A stretch of DNA of 14,967 nucleotides, from contig DUKF01000118.1 in the NCBI GenBank assembly GCA_013329455.1, positions 1 to 14,967 on the forward strand, given 5' to 3'. Made by a program: the position numbers and the translations under genes. Origin of the DNA: Methanotrichaceae archaeon (GTDB lineage: Archaea; Halobacteriota; Methanosarcinia; Methanotrichales; Methanotrichaceae). Within the stretch, counting starts at the first letter, position 1. Each line of letters opens with the position of its first letter. This document shows, piece after piece, positions 1-7,134 of this stretch. Under the pieces are notes generated by a model. The model saw only the letters and a list, made by a program, of their open reading frames with translations, had not been told where the DNA came from and ran no database searches.

Positions 1-879
1 AAAGGCGGAGGGAAGCTCGCCTGGAGGGTCGACTGGCCCGCTCGATGGTCGATCCTGAAGGTCACGATGGAGCCCTTCGGCAAAGATCACGCCACCGCCG
101 GTGGCTCTTATGACACTGGAAAGAGGATCTCTGAGGAGATCTACAACTACCCCGCGCCCTACCCGGTCGTATATGAGTGGATCCACCTGAAGGGGAAAGG
201 CGCTATGCACTCCTCGACGGGCATAGTCGTGACGATCAGGGACATGCTGGACGTCGTCCCGCCTGAGGTTCTCCGCTACCTCATCATCAGGAGCAAGCCC
301 GAAAAGCACATCGAGTTCGATCCGGGCCTTCCGCTCCTCAACCTGATCGAGGAGTACGACCGCATGGCCGGCGAGGAGAGGGCAATCGAGCTATCGAAGG
401 TCGGAGCCGAGGGGCCGTCCCCGATCCCCTACAGACACATGGTGACTGTAGTCCAGATCGCGGGGGACGATCCCGAAAAGCTGATGACGGTCCTGGATCG
501 GAGCGGCTACGACACCTCGAACAAGCATCAGATCCTCTCCAGGGCCAAGAACGTCAGGGCCTGGCTCGACCGGTATGCTCCGCCCTTTGTCAAGTTCCAG
601 CTCCGAGAGGATCTTCCCACGAAAGTGAAGGAGCTCGATCCGGAGTTGAGGGGGGTCCTTGGCACCCTCGCCGAACGGATCGAGGGAAAAAGCGCCGAGG
701 ATATCCACAATGAGGTCTACGCCCTCGCTGAGGAGAGGGGGCTTGACTCAAAGAAGCTATTCCAGGCGATCTACGTCACCTTCCTCGGCCAAAAGCAAGG
801 GCCGAAAGTCGGCTGGTTTTTGGCGAGCCTCGACGACCAGTTCGTAAAAGAGAGGCTTCTTGCGGCCTCAGCCGATTAG
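1..879 (+). CDS. lysS: Class I lysyl-tRNA synthetase, C-terminal part (5' end outside window)
   Basis: Charges tRNA-Lys with lysine in the cytoplasm. The reading frame is open from base 1, so the true start lies upstream and only 292 codons are visible. The first codons give KLAWRVDWPARWSILKVT and run into EPFGKDHATAGGSYDTGKR, which is typical of the archaeal class I enzyme, not the bacterial class II form. The KMSKS-type activation loop appears as GKGAMHSSTG at bases 193-222, followed by PPEVLRYLI and the KPEKHIEFDPG block. The rest is the helical anticodon-binding domain. The second loop residue is His where I expect Ser in relatives (AMSSSTG-like). It heads a plus-strand cluster with the next three genes; the gap to the next start is 48 bases. 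Identity is clear from conserved blocks; residue numbers of the full protein cannot be given. Confidence 0.95.
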   Translation, partial: KGGGKLAWRVDWPARWSILKVTMEPFGKDHATAGGSYDTGKRISEEIYNYPAPYPVVYEWIHLKGKGAMHSSTGIVVTIRDMLDVVPPEVLRYLIIRSKPEKHIEFDPGLPLLNLIEEYDRMAGEERAIELSKVGAEGPSPIPYRHMVTVVQIAGDDPEKLMTVLDRSGYDTSNKHQILSRAKNVRAWLDRYAPPFVKFQLREDLPTKVKELDPELRGVLGTLAERIEGKSAEDIHNEVYALAEERGLDSKKLFQAIYVTFLGQKQGPKVGWFLASLDDQFVKERLLAASAD

Positions 880-927
880 ATGGGACCGGGTTGAGGAGAA
901 GGATAGAAAGAGAAACGGGATCGAAGG

Positions 928-1356
928 ATGGCCGAGAAAGTTTACGTGTACCTGGCAGGCCCCCTCTTCAGCAGGGCTGAGATCAAGTGGGCGGGATCTC
1001 TAAAAAAAGAGATCGAATCCAGCCTTGGTGATCGGATCGAGGTGGTCTGGCCCCACGAGATCGCCACAAGGACGAAAGAGGAGATCTTCAAGACGAACCT
1101 TGCGGCCCTGAGACGATCTTCCCTGATGGTGGCCATTTTGGACGGTCCCCAGGTCGACGACGGGACCGCCTGGGAGGTGGGGTGCCACCACGCCCTCTTC
1201 GGCCCGAAGGCGATCGGGATCAGGACCGACTTCAGAAAGGCGGGCGAGACCCCGGAGTCGAAGGTCAACCTGATGATAGAGCAGTCCTGCAGGGTCGTCG
1301 TGAGCGACGTGGTGGGGCTCGTCCAAGAGCTGGAAGATGCCCTGAAATATATCTGA
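928..1356 (+). CDS. Nucleoside 2-deoxyribosyltransferase family protein
   Basis: A 142-residue soluble protein. The family cleaves or transfers the N-glycosidic bond of (deoxy)nucleosides or nucleotides in purine/pyrimidine salvage. Visible family marks are the N-terminal strand and loop VYLAGPLFS (residues 6-14), Asp72 in AILDGPQVDDGTAWEVG (residues 69-85) with Glu83 at the place of the catalytic nucleophile, and Asn114 near the C-terminal strand. The length is normal for the family. The substrate cannot be read from sequence: a true transferase, a nucleotide hydrolase of the Rcl type, or an archaeal variant are all possible. It sits between lysS and a metallophosphoesterase, 14 bases before the latter's start, and near pyrE, which fits nucleotide metabolism. 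No strong ribosome binding site is seen; a purine-rich stretch (gaaggatg) precedes the ATG. Confidence 0.85.
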   Translation: MAEKVYVYLAGPLFSRAEIKWAGSLKKEIESSLGDRIEVVWPHEIATRTKEEIFKTNLAALRRSSLMVAILDGPQVDDGTAWEVGCHHALFGPKAIGIRTDFRKAGETPESKVNLMIEQSCRVVVSDVVGLVQELEDALKYI

Positions 1357-1370
1357 CGATTTTCGCGGAA

Positions 1371-2153
1371 ATGATCAGGACAAGGCCGATCCCAAATGTT
1401 CCCCTCCTTATGGTCGAGGGGAAGATCAAGGTGCTTGTGGCAACAGATCTCCACATAGGAATCGAGCACCAGCTCTGGCTCGGGGGTGCCAGCGTCCCAA
1501 GCCAGACCAACAAAATGCTGGAAAATCTCAGGTCCAAGATCGAAGAGATCAGGCCTGACCGGCTCATTCTTCTGGGAGACGTCAAGCACAATCTCCCCTG
1601 GACCTCTTTTCAAGAGAAGAGCGAGGTCCCATCCTTTCTGAAATCGCTATCCAAGATCGTGAGGGTCGATGTGGTCCTGGGAAACCACGACATCGGCCTA
1701 TCTGACCTCGCGCCCCCCGAGATCCGGATCCATCCGGCGTCAGGCCTCGTCCTGGACGGCGTCGGGTACTTTCACGGCCACACCTGGCCCGATCCGGAGA
1801 TCTTCGAGGCCGAAATTCTCGTGGCATCTCATCTGCACCCAGCGGTCAGGCTGGCCGACCGCCTGGGGTCCGGCCCGCCCGAGAGGGCCTGGGTGAGAAC
1901 CCCACTATCCCCGGAGGCCCTGAGGGGTCAGTACGGCCAAACCCTAAAAAGTCCGGAGATGACGATCGTTCCAGCCTTCAACCCCCTCTGCGGAGGCTAC
2001 CCCCTCGACTCGGTCTCCAGGGAGGATCGGGGACCTCTGCCTAAGATGGCCCGCCTCGAGAGGGCCAGAATCTACCTTCTGGACGGAACCGATCTCGGCA
2101 GGCTCGACCGGATAAGGGCGCTCCAGGCCACAAGGACTGGGAGAATGCGCTGA
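1371..2153 (+). CDS. ICC-like archaeal metallophosphoesterase (COG1407 type)
   Basis: A 260-residue calcineurin-fold phosphoesterase. The metal-binding blocks are in order: ATDLHIG (Asp26, His28), LLGDVKH (Asp70), LGNHD (Asn105, His106, Asp107), FHGHTW (His135, His137) and ASHLHP (His154, His156). The pattern, with an early DLHIG followed by a Gly-rich loop, matches the archaeal ICC-like family related to SbcD/Mre11-type phosphoesterases; the physiological substrate is unknown. The frame stays open 63 codons upstream inside the previous gene, but homology begins only near PIPNVPLL, so I take the ATG 14 bases after the upstream stop. No Shine-Dalgarno match is seen at this start, which suggests reinitiation or a start read from a polycistronic message. 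The C-terminal third is less conserved. Confidence 0.88.
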   Translation: MIRTRPIPNVPLLMVEGKIKVLVATDLHIGIEHQLWLGGASVPSQTNKMLENLRSKIEEIRPDRLILLGDVKHNLPWTSFQEKSEVPSFLKSLSKIVRVDVVLGNHDIGLSDLAPPEIRIHPASGLVLDGVGYFHGHTWPDPEIFEAEILVASHLHPAVRLADRLGSGPPERAWVRTPLSPEALRGQYGQTLKSPEMTIVPAFNPLCGGYPLDSVSREDRGPLPKMARLERARIYLLDGTDLGRLDRIRALQATRTGRMR

Positions 2154-2159
2154 AAACGG

Positions 2160-2167
2160 TTATATCC
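2160..2167 (+). promoter_or_regulatory. Box A (TATA) promoter of pyrE
   Basis: TTATATCC lies about 25 bases before the pyrE ATG, the spacing expected for an archaeal transcription start close to the start codon. A purine stretch GGGAGGAAAG follows it at 2170-2179 and could serve as a ribosome binding site for transcripts arriving from upstream. So pyrE may be transcribed both alone and with the cluster. Confidence 0.5.
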
Positions 2168-2188
2168 CCGGGAGGAAAGCTCCTTTTC

Positions 2189-2734
2189 ATGGACGAGAGA
2201 GAGAGGCTGCTGGAGCTGGTCAGGGAGAAGGCGCTTCGGATGGGTAAGATCACCCTATCCTCGGGGAAGGTGAGCGACTACTACGTTGACGCCCGAGAGG
2301 TTGTCCTCGACCCGGAGGGGGCGTACCTCACTGGAAAGCTGATGCTCGAAATGATCGATCCAGAGGCTGTCGCCGTCGCAGGGATGACCCTGGGCGCTGA
2401 TCCGATCGTTGCGTCGATATCGGTCGTCGGCCACATCGAGGGCAGAGACCTAACGGCATTGATAATAAGAAAGGAGCCGAAGAAGCACGGAACCCAGAAG
2501 TTCGTGGAGGGTCCAGTCCTTCCCGAGGGGTCGAAGGTGGCGGTCGTCGACGACGTCGTCACCACGGGATCGTCTCTTCTGAAATCGATCGAGCGGCTCA
2601 GAAACGAGGGTTACGAGCCGATCCAGGTCGTCGCCATCCTCGACAGGGAAGAGGGTGGAAGCGAGAAGCTAAAAGCTGCAGGATACGGTCTCGAATCCAT
2701 CTTCACCAGGGCGAACCTGCTGGTCAAAAAATGA
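2189..2734 (+). CDS. pyrE: Orotate phosphoribosyltransferase
   Basis: Converts orotate and PRPP to orotidine 5'-monophosphate, the fifth step of de novo pyrimidine synthesis, in the cytoplasm. The 181-residue length is normal for the short archaeal form. Motifs: SSGKVSDYYVDAR (residues 24-36) at the orotate-binding start, the flexible catalytic loop RKEPKKHGTQKFVEG (94-108), and the PRPP-binding motif VVDDVVTTGSS (119-129). The ATG is favoured over other starts by a TATA-like box about 25 bases upstream. Its stop is only 4 bases from the stop of a convergent minus-strand gene, and its last codons carry an A6 run (2726-2731) that reads as T6 on the other strand. The enzyme could use the pyrimidine pool also served by the nucleoside transferase two genes upstream; this link is inference. 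Confidence 0.95.
   Translation: MDERERLLELVREKALRMGKITLSSGKVSDYYVDAREVVLDPEGAYLTGKLMLEMIDPEAVAVAGMTLGADPIVASISVVGHIEGRDLTALIIRKEPKKHGTQKFVEGPVLPEGSKVAVVDDVVTTGSSLLKSIERLRNEGYEPIQVVAILDREEGGSEKLKAAGYGLESIFTRANLLVKK
2726..2731 (-). terminator. Possible T-run terminator for the convergent secreted-protein gene
   Basis: A6 on the plus strand reads T6 on the minus strand, 8 bases past the stop of the gene at 2739-3113. It lies inside the 3' end of pyrE. Archaeal termination often needs only a T-run; this is position-based inference. Confidence 0.3.
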
Positions 2735-2738
2735 TCGT

Positions 2739-3113
2739 CTAGCTCACGGTGAGAAGCATGCCATTTCTGTCTCCGCACCTGATCCGGTGGGACCGCCCCT
2801 CATCGTCGGTGTAGACCACCTGGGATGCTATGGCATACTTGCCTGGCTTCTCACCTCTTACCGGATAGGCGACCAGTGCCGAATTCCCCGGCGATATCTC
2901 GACGGACCTAGTGCCCGGATTCGAGGCAGCGAGCCCCTCTGGAACGCCCGGAACGACACTCACGTCCAAGGCGGACTCGCCGGTGTTGCCGAGACTGAGC
3001 ATCACGTTCACGTCTTCCCCCACACCCGCCTGGTACCGGTCCAGCTCTTGCCCTACGTTGATCCCCACCACCAGAAAGACAAGCAGGACCGGCACCATCA
3101 GAGACGTTTTCAT
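2739..3113 (-). CDS. Small secreted or membrane-anchored protein with a beta-sandwich-like domain
   Basis: A 124-residue protein of unknown function. Residues 1-20 form a hydrophobic leader (MKTSLMVPVLLVFLVVGINV), either a signal peptide or an anchor. The rest alternates short strands: VNVMLSLGNTGESALDVSVV, GVPEGLAA and the GNSALVAYPVRG block resemble the extracellular Ig-like repeats found in archaeal surface proteins (NEW3-like), a resemblance by eye only. The frame is open further upstream to 3236, but I choose the ATG at 3113: the leader begins there and a TTTAAATC box sits 26-34 bases upstream, right for a leaderless message. It is divergent from the membrane protein that follows, sharing an intergenic promoter region. 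It may contribute to the cell envelope or sheath; this is a guess. Confidence 0.7.
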   Translation of the reverse strand: MKTSLMVPVLLVFLVVGINVGQELDRYQAGVGEDVNVMLSLGNTGESALDVSVVPGVPEGLAASNPGTRSVEISPGNSALVAYPVRGEKPGKYAIASQVVYTDDEGRSHRIRCGDRNGMLLTVS

Positions 3114-3138
3114 CAAACGCCTATTTGAGCGGCGGCGG

Positions 3139-3147
3139 GATTTAAAG
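3139..3147 (-). promoter_or_regulatory. Box A (TATA) for the secreted-protein gene
   Basis: Minus-strand CTTTAAATC lies 26-34 bases before the ATG at 3113. This decides the start of that gene against longer alternatives and predicts a leaderless transcript. Confidence 0.5.
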
Positions 3148-3221
3148 GTAGCTTTCATGTAAGAGCTACGTGACACCTCCGCGCGCCCTTTTCGTCCGCT
3201 TTGCGAGGTCGGAAAGGATAC

Positions 3222-3234
3222 AAAAATACTTATC
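3222..3234 (+). promoter_or_regulatory. Box A (TATA) for the long membrane protein
   Basis: AAAAATACTTATC ends directly at the ATG at 3235, too close for use with that codon, but 25-30 bases ahead of the in-frame ATG at 3259. It faces away from the box A at 3139-3147, so the intergenic region holds a divergent promoter pair. Confidence 0.45.
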
Positions 3235-3258
3235 ATGGCGAAGCCAGTTGTACCTGCA

Positions 3259-4878
3259 ATGGACGTTTCGTACTCGGTCTGGCGCGAGATCGCGGTTGAG
3301 AAGCTGGAGTTAGGCGGCGAAAGTTTCTCATTTCTCTTCGATCGGCGCTATACGAACCGCCTGAACAGGATGAGCCGGGTATTTTTCGAGGCTTACGCGA
3401 AGGCCACTTTGGAGGTCTCGGCTGAGGAGGACCGTTTTCCGAGCCTCAGCGAGATCGAGTCCAGGATGGAGAGCGGCGCGATTTACGCCTACAAGGACCG
3501 GCTCACGAGGAGCACCGGGTTCTTCGAGGAGGTCAAGATCTCTGGGATATCCTATCTGATACCCAAGGCCAGACGTTTCGTTGACGAGACCGGGACCTAC
3601 ACAGATCTGATATTGGACCTAGAAAAGGGCGAGGTCGTCCTCCCCAAGAGGGATAAGACCTCGGCCATCGCGAGGTCTGGGGGGGCAGAACCCGAGGAGG
3701 AATCAACCGAGTCGGGCTCAACCGAGACGGAGCTGGAAGACGAAGAAGGGGACATTACGGTGGCCAGGGAAGGGCCACCATCCGAATTGGCCGGAGTTGA
3801 GAAGGAGCAGCCTCTGGAACCCGACGCCTTGCAGACGCCCCCAGAGGAGAAAGCCGAAGTAACTCGGGTCGAAGAGGCGGCCGCCGAGACGAAAGCAGAA
3901 GAGCCTCTTTTTGAAAAGGTGGGGCCGCCGGCCGAAGTTGATATCGAGACCGACCAGGCAACGCGAGCCATCGAGGCGGAGGCACCCAAAATCGGCGAGC
4001 CCCTCGAAAGGGCTCCGGCCGAGGTCCAGATTGGTGAGAAGGCACCTGTAGAGGTTGAAGAGGAATTTGAGGCCCCAGATGAGGAGATCCTCGTCGAGAC
4101 GGAAGAGCCGGAACCAGAGATGTATGAGGCCGCCTCAGAAAAGAGCGCTTCCGGCGCAGAGATCGAGGCGATGGAAAAGGGGGCAAAGGCTACCGAGCCG
4201 GAACAAAAGCCTCCAGCTTTGAAGAGGGCGGCTGCACCGTTGAAGCCCCAGCCGTCGGAGAAAAAGCCCGGAAAGGGGTTCGCAGGTTGGCGCAGAGACC
4301 ATAAGGGGCCGTTTCTGGCCCTGGCCGCCCTGGTCCTAGTCCTCATACTGGCCGCCTTTTACATCTGGTCGCCCCTGAACCCGGAGACACCGGCAACGCC
4401 AGCCCAGCCATCTGATTTTGTCGGCTATTCTGCTTACCTAACTAACACGACCGGAAACATCTATCTGAATCTCGACGTCACAAACCCCAAGGGCCTGGAG
4501 AGCGAGGTCGAACTGGTGCTGCCACCGGACGTGGACAAGAGCATCAGCGCCACGGGCGGTATCGTCACCATATCCTATACCAACAACACGGTGATCCGGC
4601 TGGTCTCCAGCAACAACGCCAGCGTCTCGGTCGCCCTCACCGACGAGTACGTCCTCGTCCCCGTGACCTTCAACCTGGCGATCCCGCAAGGGTACGAGTC
4701 GAGCGTCCTCGTCTACGACAAGGACTACAAGGTCAGCCGAACCAACAGCACCATCAACCTCTGGTGCAACTGCACTGATGACCATCTAGAGTTCGATCAG
4801 ATCTACAATGCGAAAAAAGTTTCTGGCGATCCCGGTCCCCAGGAGAGAGGTCCAGAGAACGTTACAGATGGTCCATGA
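3259..4878 (+). CDS. Single-span membrane protein with acidic linker and glycosylation-rich outer domain
   Basis: I do not recognise this protein (539 residues from this start). Its layout is clear. A folded N-terminal region of about 130 residues begins MDVSYSVWREIAVEKLEL. A low-complexity linker of about 200 residues rich in Glu, Pro and Ala follows (bases 3680-4200). Then comes a basic stretch ending in GWRRDHKG, one membrane span (FLALAALVLVLILAAFYIW, bases 4312-4368), and a C-terminal domain of about 170 residues. The outer domain holds six N-x-S/T sites (NTT, NNT, NAS, NST, NCT, NVT), as expected for an N-glycosylated archaeal surface domain; the basic flank puts the N-terminus inside. 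The ATG at 3235 is also possible, but a TATA-like box abuts it and fits the ATG at 3259. The last 71 bases overlap taw2. A sensor, anchor or envelope-spanning scaffold would fit; none is shown. Confidence 0.75.
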   Translation: MDVSYSVWREIAVEKLELGGESFSFLFDRRYTNRLNRMSRVFFEAYAKATLEVSAEEDRFPSLSEIESRMESGAIYAYKDRLTRSTGFFEEVKISGISYLIPKARRFVDETGTYTDLILDLEKGEVVLPKRDKTSAIARSGGAEPEEESTESGSTETELEDEEGDITVAREGPPSELAGVEKEQPLEPDALQTPPEEKAEVTRVEEAAAETKAEEPLFEKVGPPAEVDIETDQATRAIEAEAPKIGEPLERAPAEVQIGEKAPVEVEEEFEAPDEEILVETEEPEPEMYEAASEKSASGAEIEAMEKGAKATEPEQKPPALKRAAAPLKPQPSEKKPGKGFAGWRRDHKGPFLALAALVLVLILAAFYIWSPLNPETPATPAQPSDFVGYSAYLTNTTGNIYLNLDVTNPKGLESEVELVLPPDVDKSISATGGIVTISYTNNTVIRLVSSNNASVSVALTDEYVLVPVTFNLAIPQGYESSVLVYDKDYKVSRTNSTINLWCNCTDDHLEFDQIYNAKKVSGDPGPQERGPENVTDGP

Positions 4879-5821
4879 GCTGGGCCTTCTGGACCGGAGG
4901 AGAAAGACCGTCTCCAAAGGCGGCGACATTGAGATACCGGTGACCGGGCCCCTTCCGGGCCGAAAGGCCGTCTTTCAGGATTGTCCCGAGTTTTACGAGA
5001 AATGCCCGGACCTCGCCGAAATTCTTGGCGATGAGATCGCCCTAGAGGAGAGAGACCGTCTCCCGAGGGGGTGGTTCATACTTGGAAAGGCTATTACCGT
5101 CAAGATCGATCCCAAAATCGAGCACCTGAAAGGGAAGATCGGTGGTGCCCTCCTCGAGATCTACCCAAGATGCAGCTCTGTTCTTTTGGACAGGGGAATA
5201 GAAGGGAAGTTCAGAGAGCCGAACCGGGAGGTGATAGCCGGCACCAACCGAACCGAGACGATTCATCGGGAAAACGGCGTCGTATTCAAGCTCGACCCCA
5301 TGAAGACTATGTTCTCTTCTGGAAACCTCAACGAGAGGATGAGGATGGGCCGCCTGGGCGCCGGCGAGGTGGTTGTGGACATGTTCGCAGGGATCGGGTA
5401 CTTCAGCCTGCCGATGGCAGTCCATTCCCGACCGAAGAGGATCATCTCAATCGAGCTGAACCCGGTCGCTTACGAGTACCTCGTCGAGAACGTGAAGCTC
5501 AACGGCGTTGAGGAGGTCGTCGAGCCGGTTCTGGGAAACTGCGCCGAGAAAGCTCCCCAGGGCATCGCAGACCGGGTGGTGATGGGGTACGTCGGCACCA
5601 CGGACCGGTACCTGGACGCTGGGATCGGGGCGCTTCGGCCCGACGGGACTCTTCACTATCACCAGACCGTCCCCGAACGGCTCTGCCCCCAAGAGCTGGA
5701 AAAAGAGGTCGCGGAGGCGGCCGAACGGGCTGGAAGGTCGGTCAAAATCGAGAGGTGTGCTCGGGTGAAGAAGTATTCACCGGGAATGCTTCACGCCGTT
5801 CTCGACGCCAAGATCGTCTGA
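4808..5821 (+). CDS. taw2: tRNA(Phe) wyosine pathway aminocarboxypropyltransferase (Taw2/Tyw2)
   Basis: Transfers the 3-amino-3-carboxypropyl group of S-adenosylmethionine to 4-demethylwyosine at G37 of tRNA-Phe. The 337-residue protein has an N-terminal domain starting FLAIPVPRR (residues 5-13), a central block KLDPMKTMFSSGNLNER (161-177), the Rossmann SAM loop VVVDMFAGIGYFSLP (188-202), and MGYVGTT (259-265) plus HYHQTVP (283-289). The last two separate Taw2 from the related Trm5 methyltransferase, which has an NPP-type motif instead. The N-terminal block is part of the family, so the ATG at 4808 is real even though it lies 71 bases inside the upstream gene. No Shine-Dalgarno match is seen, so translation may be coupled. 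Methyltransferase Trm5 and Taw1 act earlier in the pathway and are not in this window. Confidence 0.9.
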   Translation: MRKKFLAIPVPRREVQRTLQMVHELGLLDRRRKTVSKGGDIEIPVTGPLPGRKAVFQDCPEFYEKCPDLAEILGDEIALEERDRLPRGWFILGKAITVKIDPKIEHLKGKIGGALLEIYPRCSSVLLDRGIEGKFREPNREVIAGTNRTETIHRENGVVFKLDPMKTMFSSGNLNERMRMGRLGAGEVVVDMFAGIGYFSLPMAVHSRPKRIISIELNPVAYEYLVENVKLNGVEEVVEPVLGNCAEKAPQGIADRVVMGYVGTTDRYLDAGIGALRPDGTLHYHQTVPERLCPQELEKEVAEAAERAGRSVKIERCARVKKYSPGMLHAVLDAKIV

Positions 5822-5864
5822 CGTGCCCAAAATAGTTATTATTGTTGATGCCAAATAGTCTGTA

Positions 5865-5870
5865 GGTGAT
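5865..5870 (+). promoter_or_regulatory. Ribosome binding site GGTGAT that fixes a TTG start
   Basis: GGTGAT is a perfect match to the usual archaeal 16S rRNA 3' end and lies 4 bases before TTG at 5875. It decides the start of the MBL-fold gene. An AT-rich box (about 5829-5841) precedes it. Confidence 0.7.
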
Positions 5871-5874
5871 CTGA

Positions 5875-6513
5875 TTGAAGATATCGTGGTTGGGGCATTC
5901 CTGTTTCGAGATAGTTGACAGCGAGGGAAGGACGATAGTGACCGATCCTTTCGACGACACTGTGGGTTACGATCTGCCCCGCGTTCGGGCTGACGTGATC
6001 ACGATGAGTCACGATCATCACGATCACAACAACATCGGCGTCGTGGAGGGCGAGCCGCCCGTGGTCACCGGCTCCGGGAGACAGACCGTTGCGGGGATCG
6101 AGTTTGAGGGCGTGCAAGTCTTCCACGACGAGTTGGGCGGAAAGCTCCGCGGCAAGAACGTGATATTCTGTTTTTCCGTCGACGGCGTGCGGGTGTGTCA
6201 TCTGGGCGATCTGGGCCATCTTCTGAGCGAAGACGAAGTGAACGCCGTGGGCGATGTTGATGTACTCTTGATTCCCGTGGGCGGAGTCTACACCATCGAT
6301 GCTGCCGGTGCCAAGAAGGTGGTAGAGCAGATCAAGCCTCGTCTGGTGATACCCATGCACTTCAGGAGCGATGCTTTCGATGTCGATCCCGTCGACTGGT
6401 TCTTGGAGGGGCAGAAGGTCGAGCGGCCGGGAAAGAGCATAACGGAGGACGACCTACCCATCGAGGGCAGAAAGATTGTGCTATTGGAGTGCGATCGGCC
6501 TTCGGACCGATAA
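5875..6513 (+). CDS. Metal-dependent hydrolase, MBL fold (UPF0173/COG2220 type)
   Basis: A 212-residue cytoplasmic beta-lactamase-fold hydrolase. The metal site is visible: MKISWLGHSCFEI at the N-terminus, SHDHHDHNN for the HxHxDH motif, VCHLGDLGH with the bridging Asp, PVGGVYTIDAAGA, and PMHFRSD for the last His. Members of this family are often annotated only as metal-dependent hydrolases, and the substrate is unknown. The gene starts with TTG, shown by a perfect GGTGAT four bases upstream and by homology beginning at this codon. It has its own AT-rich promoter region after taw2 (53-base gap). Length and motifs are complete, so it should be active. The closing residues after DLPIEGRKIVLLE are variable. 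Confidence 0.9.
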   Translation: MKISWLGHSCFEIVDSEGRTIVTDPFDDTVGYDLPRVRADVITMSHDHHDHNNIGVVEGEPPVVTGSGRQTVAGIEFEGVQVFHDELGGKLRGKNVIFCFSVDGVRVCHLGDLGHLLSEDEVNAVGDVDVLLIPVGGVYTIDAAGAKKVVEQIKPRLVIPMHFRSDAFDVDPVDWFLEGQKVERPGKSITEDDLPIEGRKIVLLECDRPSDR

Positions 6514-6517
6514 AATA

Positions 6518-6530
6518 TTTATATTATTTA
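6518..6530 (+). promoter_or_regulatory. Box A (TATA) for the multi-span membrane protein
   Basis: TTTATATTATTTA lies 17-29 bases before the ATG at 6547, directly after the TAA of the hydrolase gene. No Shine-Dalgarno match is found between box and ATG, so a nearly leaderless message is likely. Confidence 0.5.
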
Positions 6531-6546
6531 TGCAGTACATATTTCC

Positions 6547-7047
6547 ATGAGTTTCCAGACGTCGGCGTCCCCCAAGGCCGCGGTTTTACTCTTCAAGGCG
6601 ACGATGGCCGCGGGGACTGTTGGGATATTCCTAGGCATCTATTTCGCCTTCACAGACCCGATCCTATCAGTGAAGGTCGCCGCCGCCCTGCTGGTGGGCG
6701 TCGTCGGAGTCATCAGCTTTCTGAGGCACAGCGTCTTCTGGCGTTCCGACCAGGCGCGTATGGGCTGGGCCCAGGACAATCCCGCCTTCCAGATGGAGGT
6801 GGGTTTTGCAAACCTCGCCCTCGGGCTGGTGGCGCTGGCAGCAGTCCTCTTCTCGTGGGGATCCGTTGCTTACGGGACGATGTTATTATCTTACGGCCTG
6901 TACTTGGCGGGCTCGATCGTGGTTCATCTCAGGGACGCTGGAGCCTCCGACCCGGAACGCCGGTCCCGCGTCTTCGCAAAGGTCTTGAACACCGGCATCT
7001 TCGCAGCCGCCCTGCTGGCCTTCGGAGTCTACGCCATCTCTCTATGA
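6547..7047 (+). CDS. Multi-span membrane protein, probably DUF6790-like
   Basis: A 166-residue integral membrane protein with about five hydrophobic segments (near residues 17-36, 40-59, 85-104, 107-126 and 147-165). Between the second and third lies a conserved-looking polar loop, FLRHSVFWRSDQARMGW, followed by NPAFQMEVGFANLALGL, which recalls the DUF6790 family of small archaeal and bacterial membrane proteins; I recall this pattern and cannot test it. No catalytic motif is evident and function is unknown. It is preceded by a clear TATA-like box and seems to be transcribed alone. The gene is GC-rich like its left-hand neighbours, so it marks the last normal-composition gene before the tRNA and the AT-rich island. 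Confidence 0.75.
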   Translation: MSFQTSASPKAAVLLFKATMAAGTVGIFLGIYFAFTDPILSVKVAAALLVGVVGVISFLRHSVFWRSDQARMGWAQDNPAFQMEVGFANLALGLVALAAVLFSWGSVAYGTMLLSYGLYLAGSIVVHLRDAGASDPERRSRVFAKVLNTGIFAAALLAFGVYAISL

Positions 7048-7134
7048 GGGGCCCGTCCCAGGCCCGGAACCTTCCTCGGGATGCCTTCTTCGGATCGATA
7101 GGTTAATACGTGAAAAGCGTGACTGAGGTGCTGA

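Noticed and set aside
3597-4346. 249-codon minus-strand frame opposite the membrane protein
   Set aside because: Ser/Ala/Pro-rich mirror of the repetitive acidic linker; no start signal and no fold-like pattern.
6489-7106. 205-codon frame overlapping the multi-span membrane protein
   Set aside because: Arg/Gly/Pro-rich product typical of a shadow of a GC-rich gene; the other frame has clear membrane spans.
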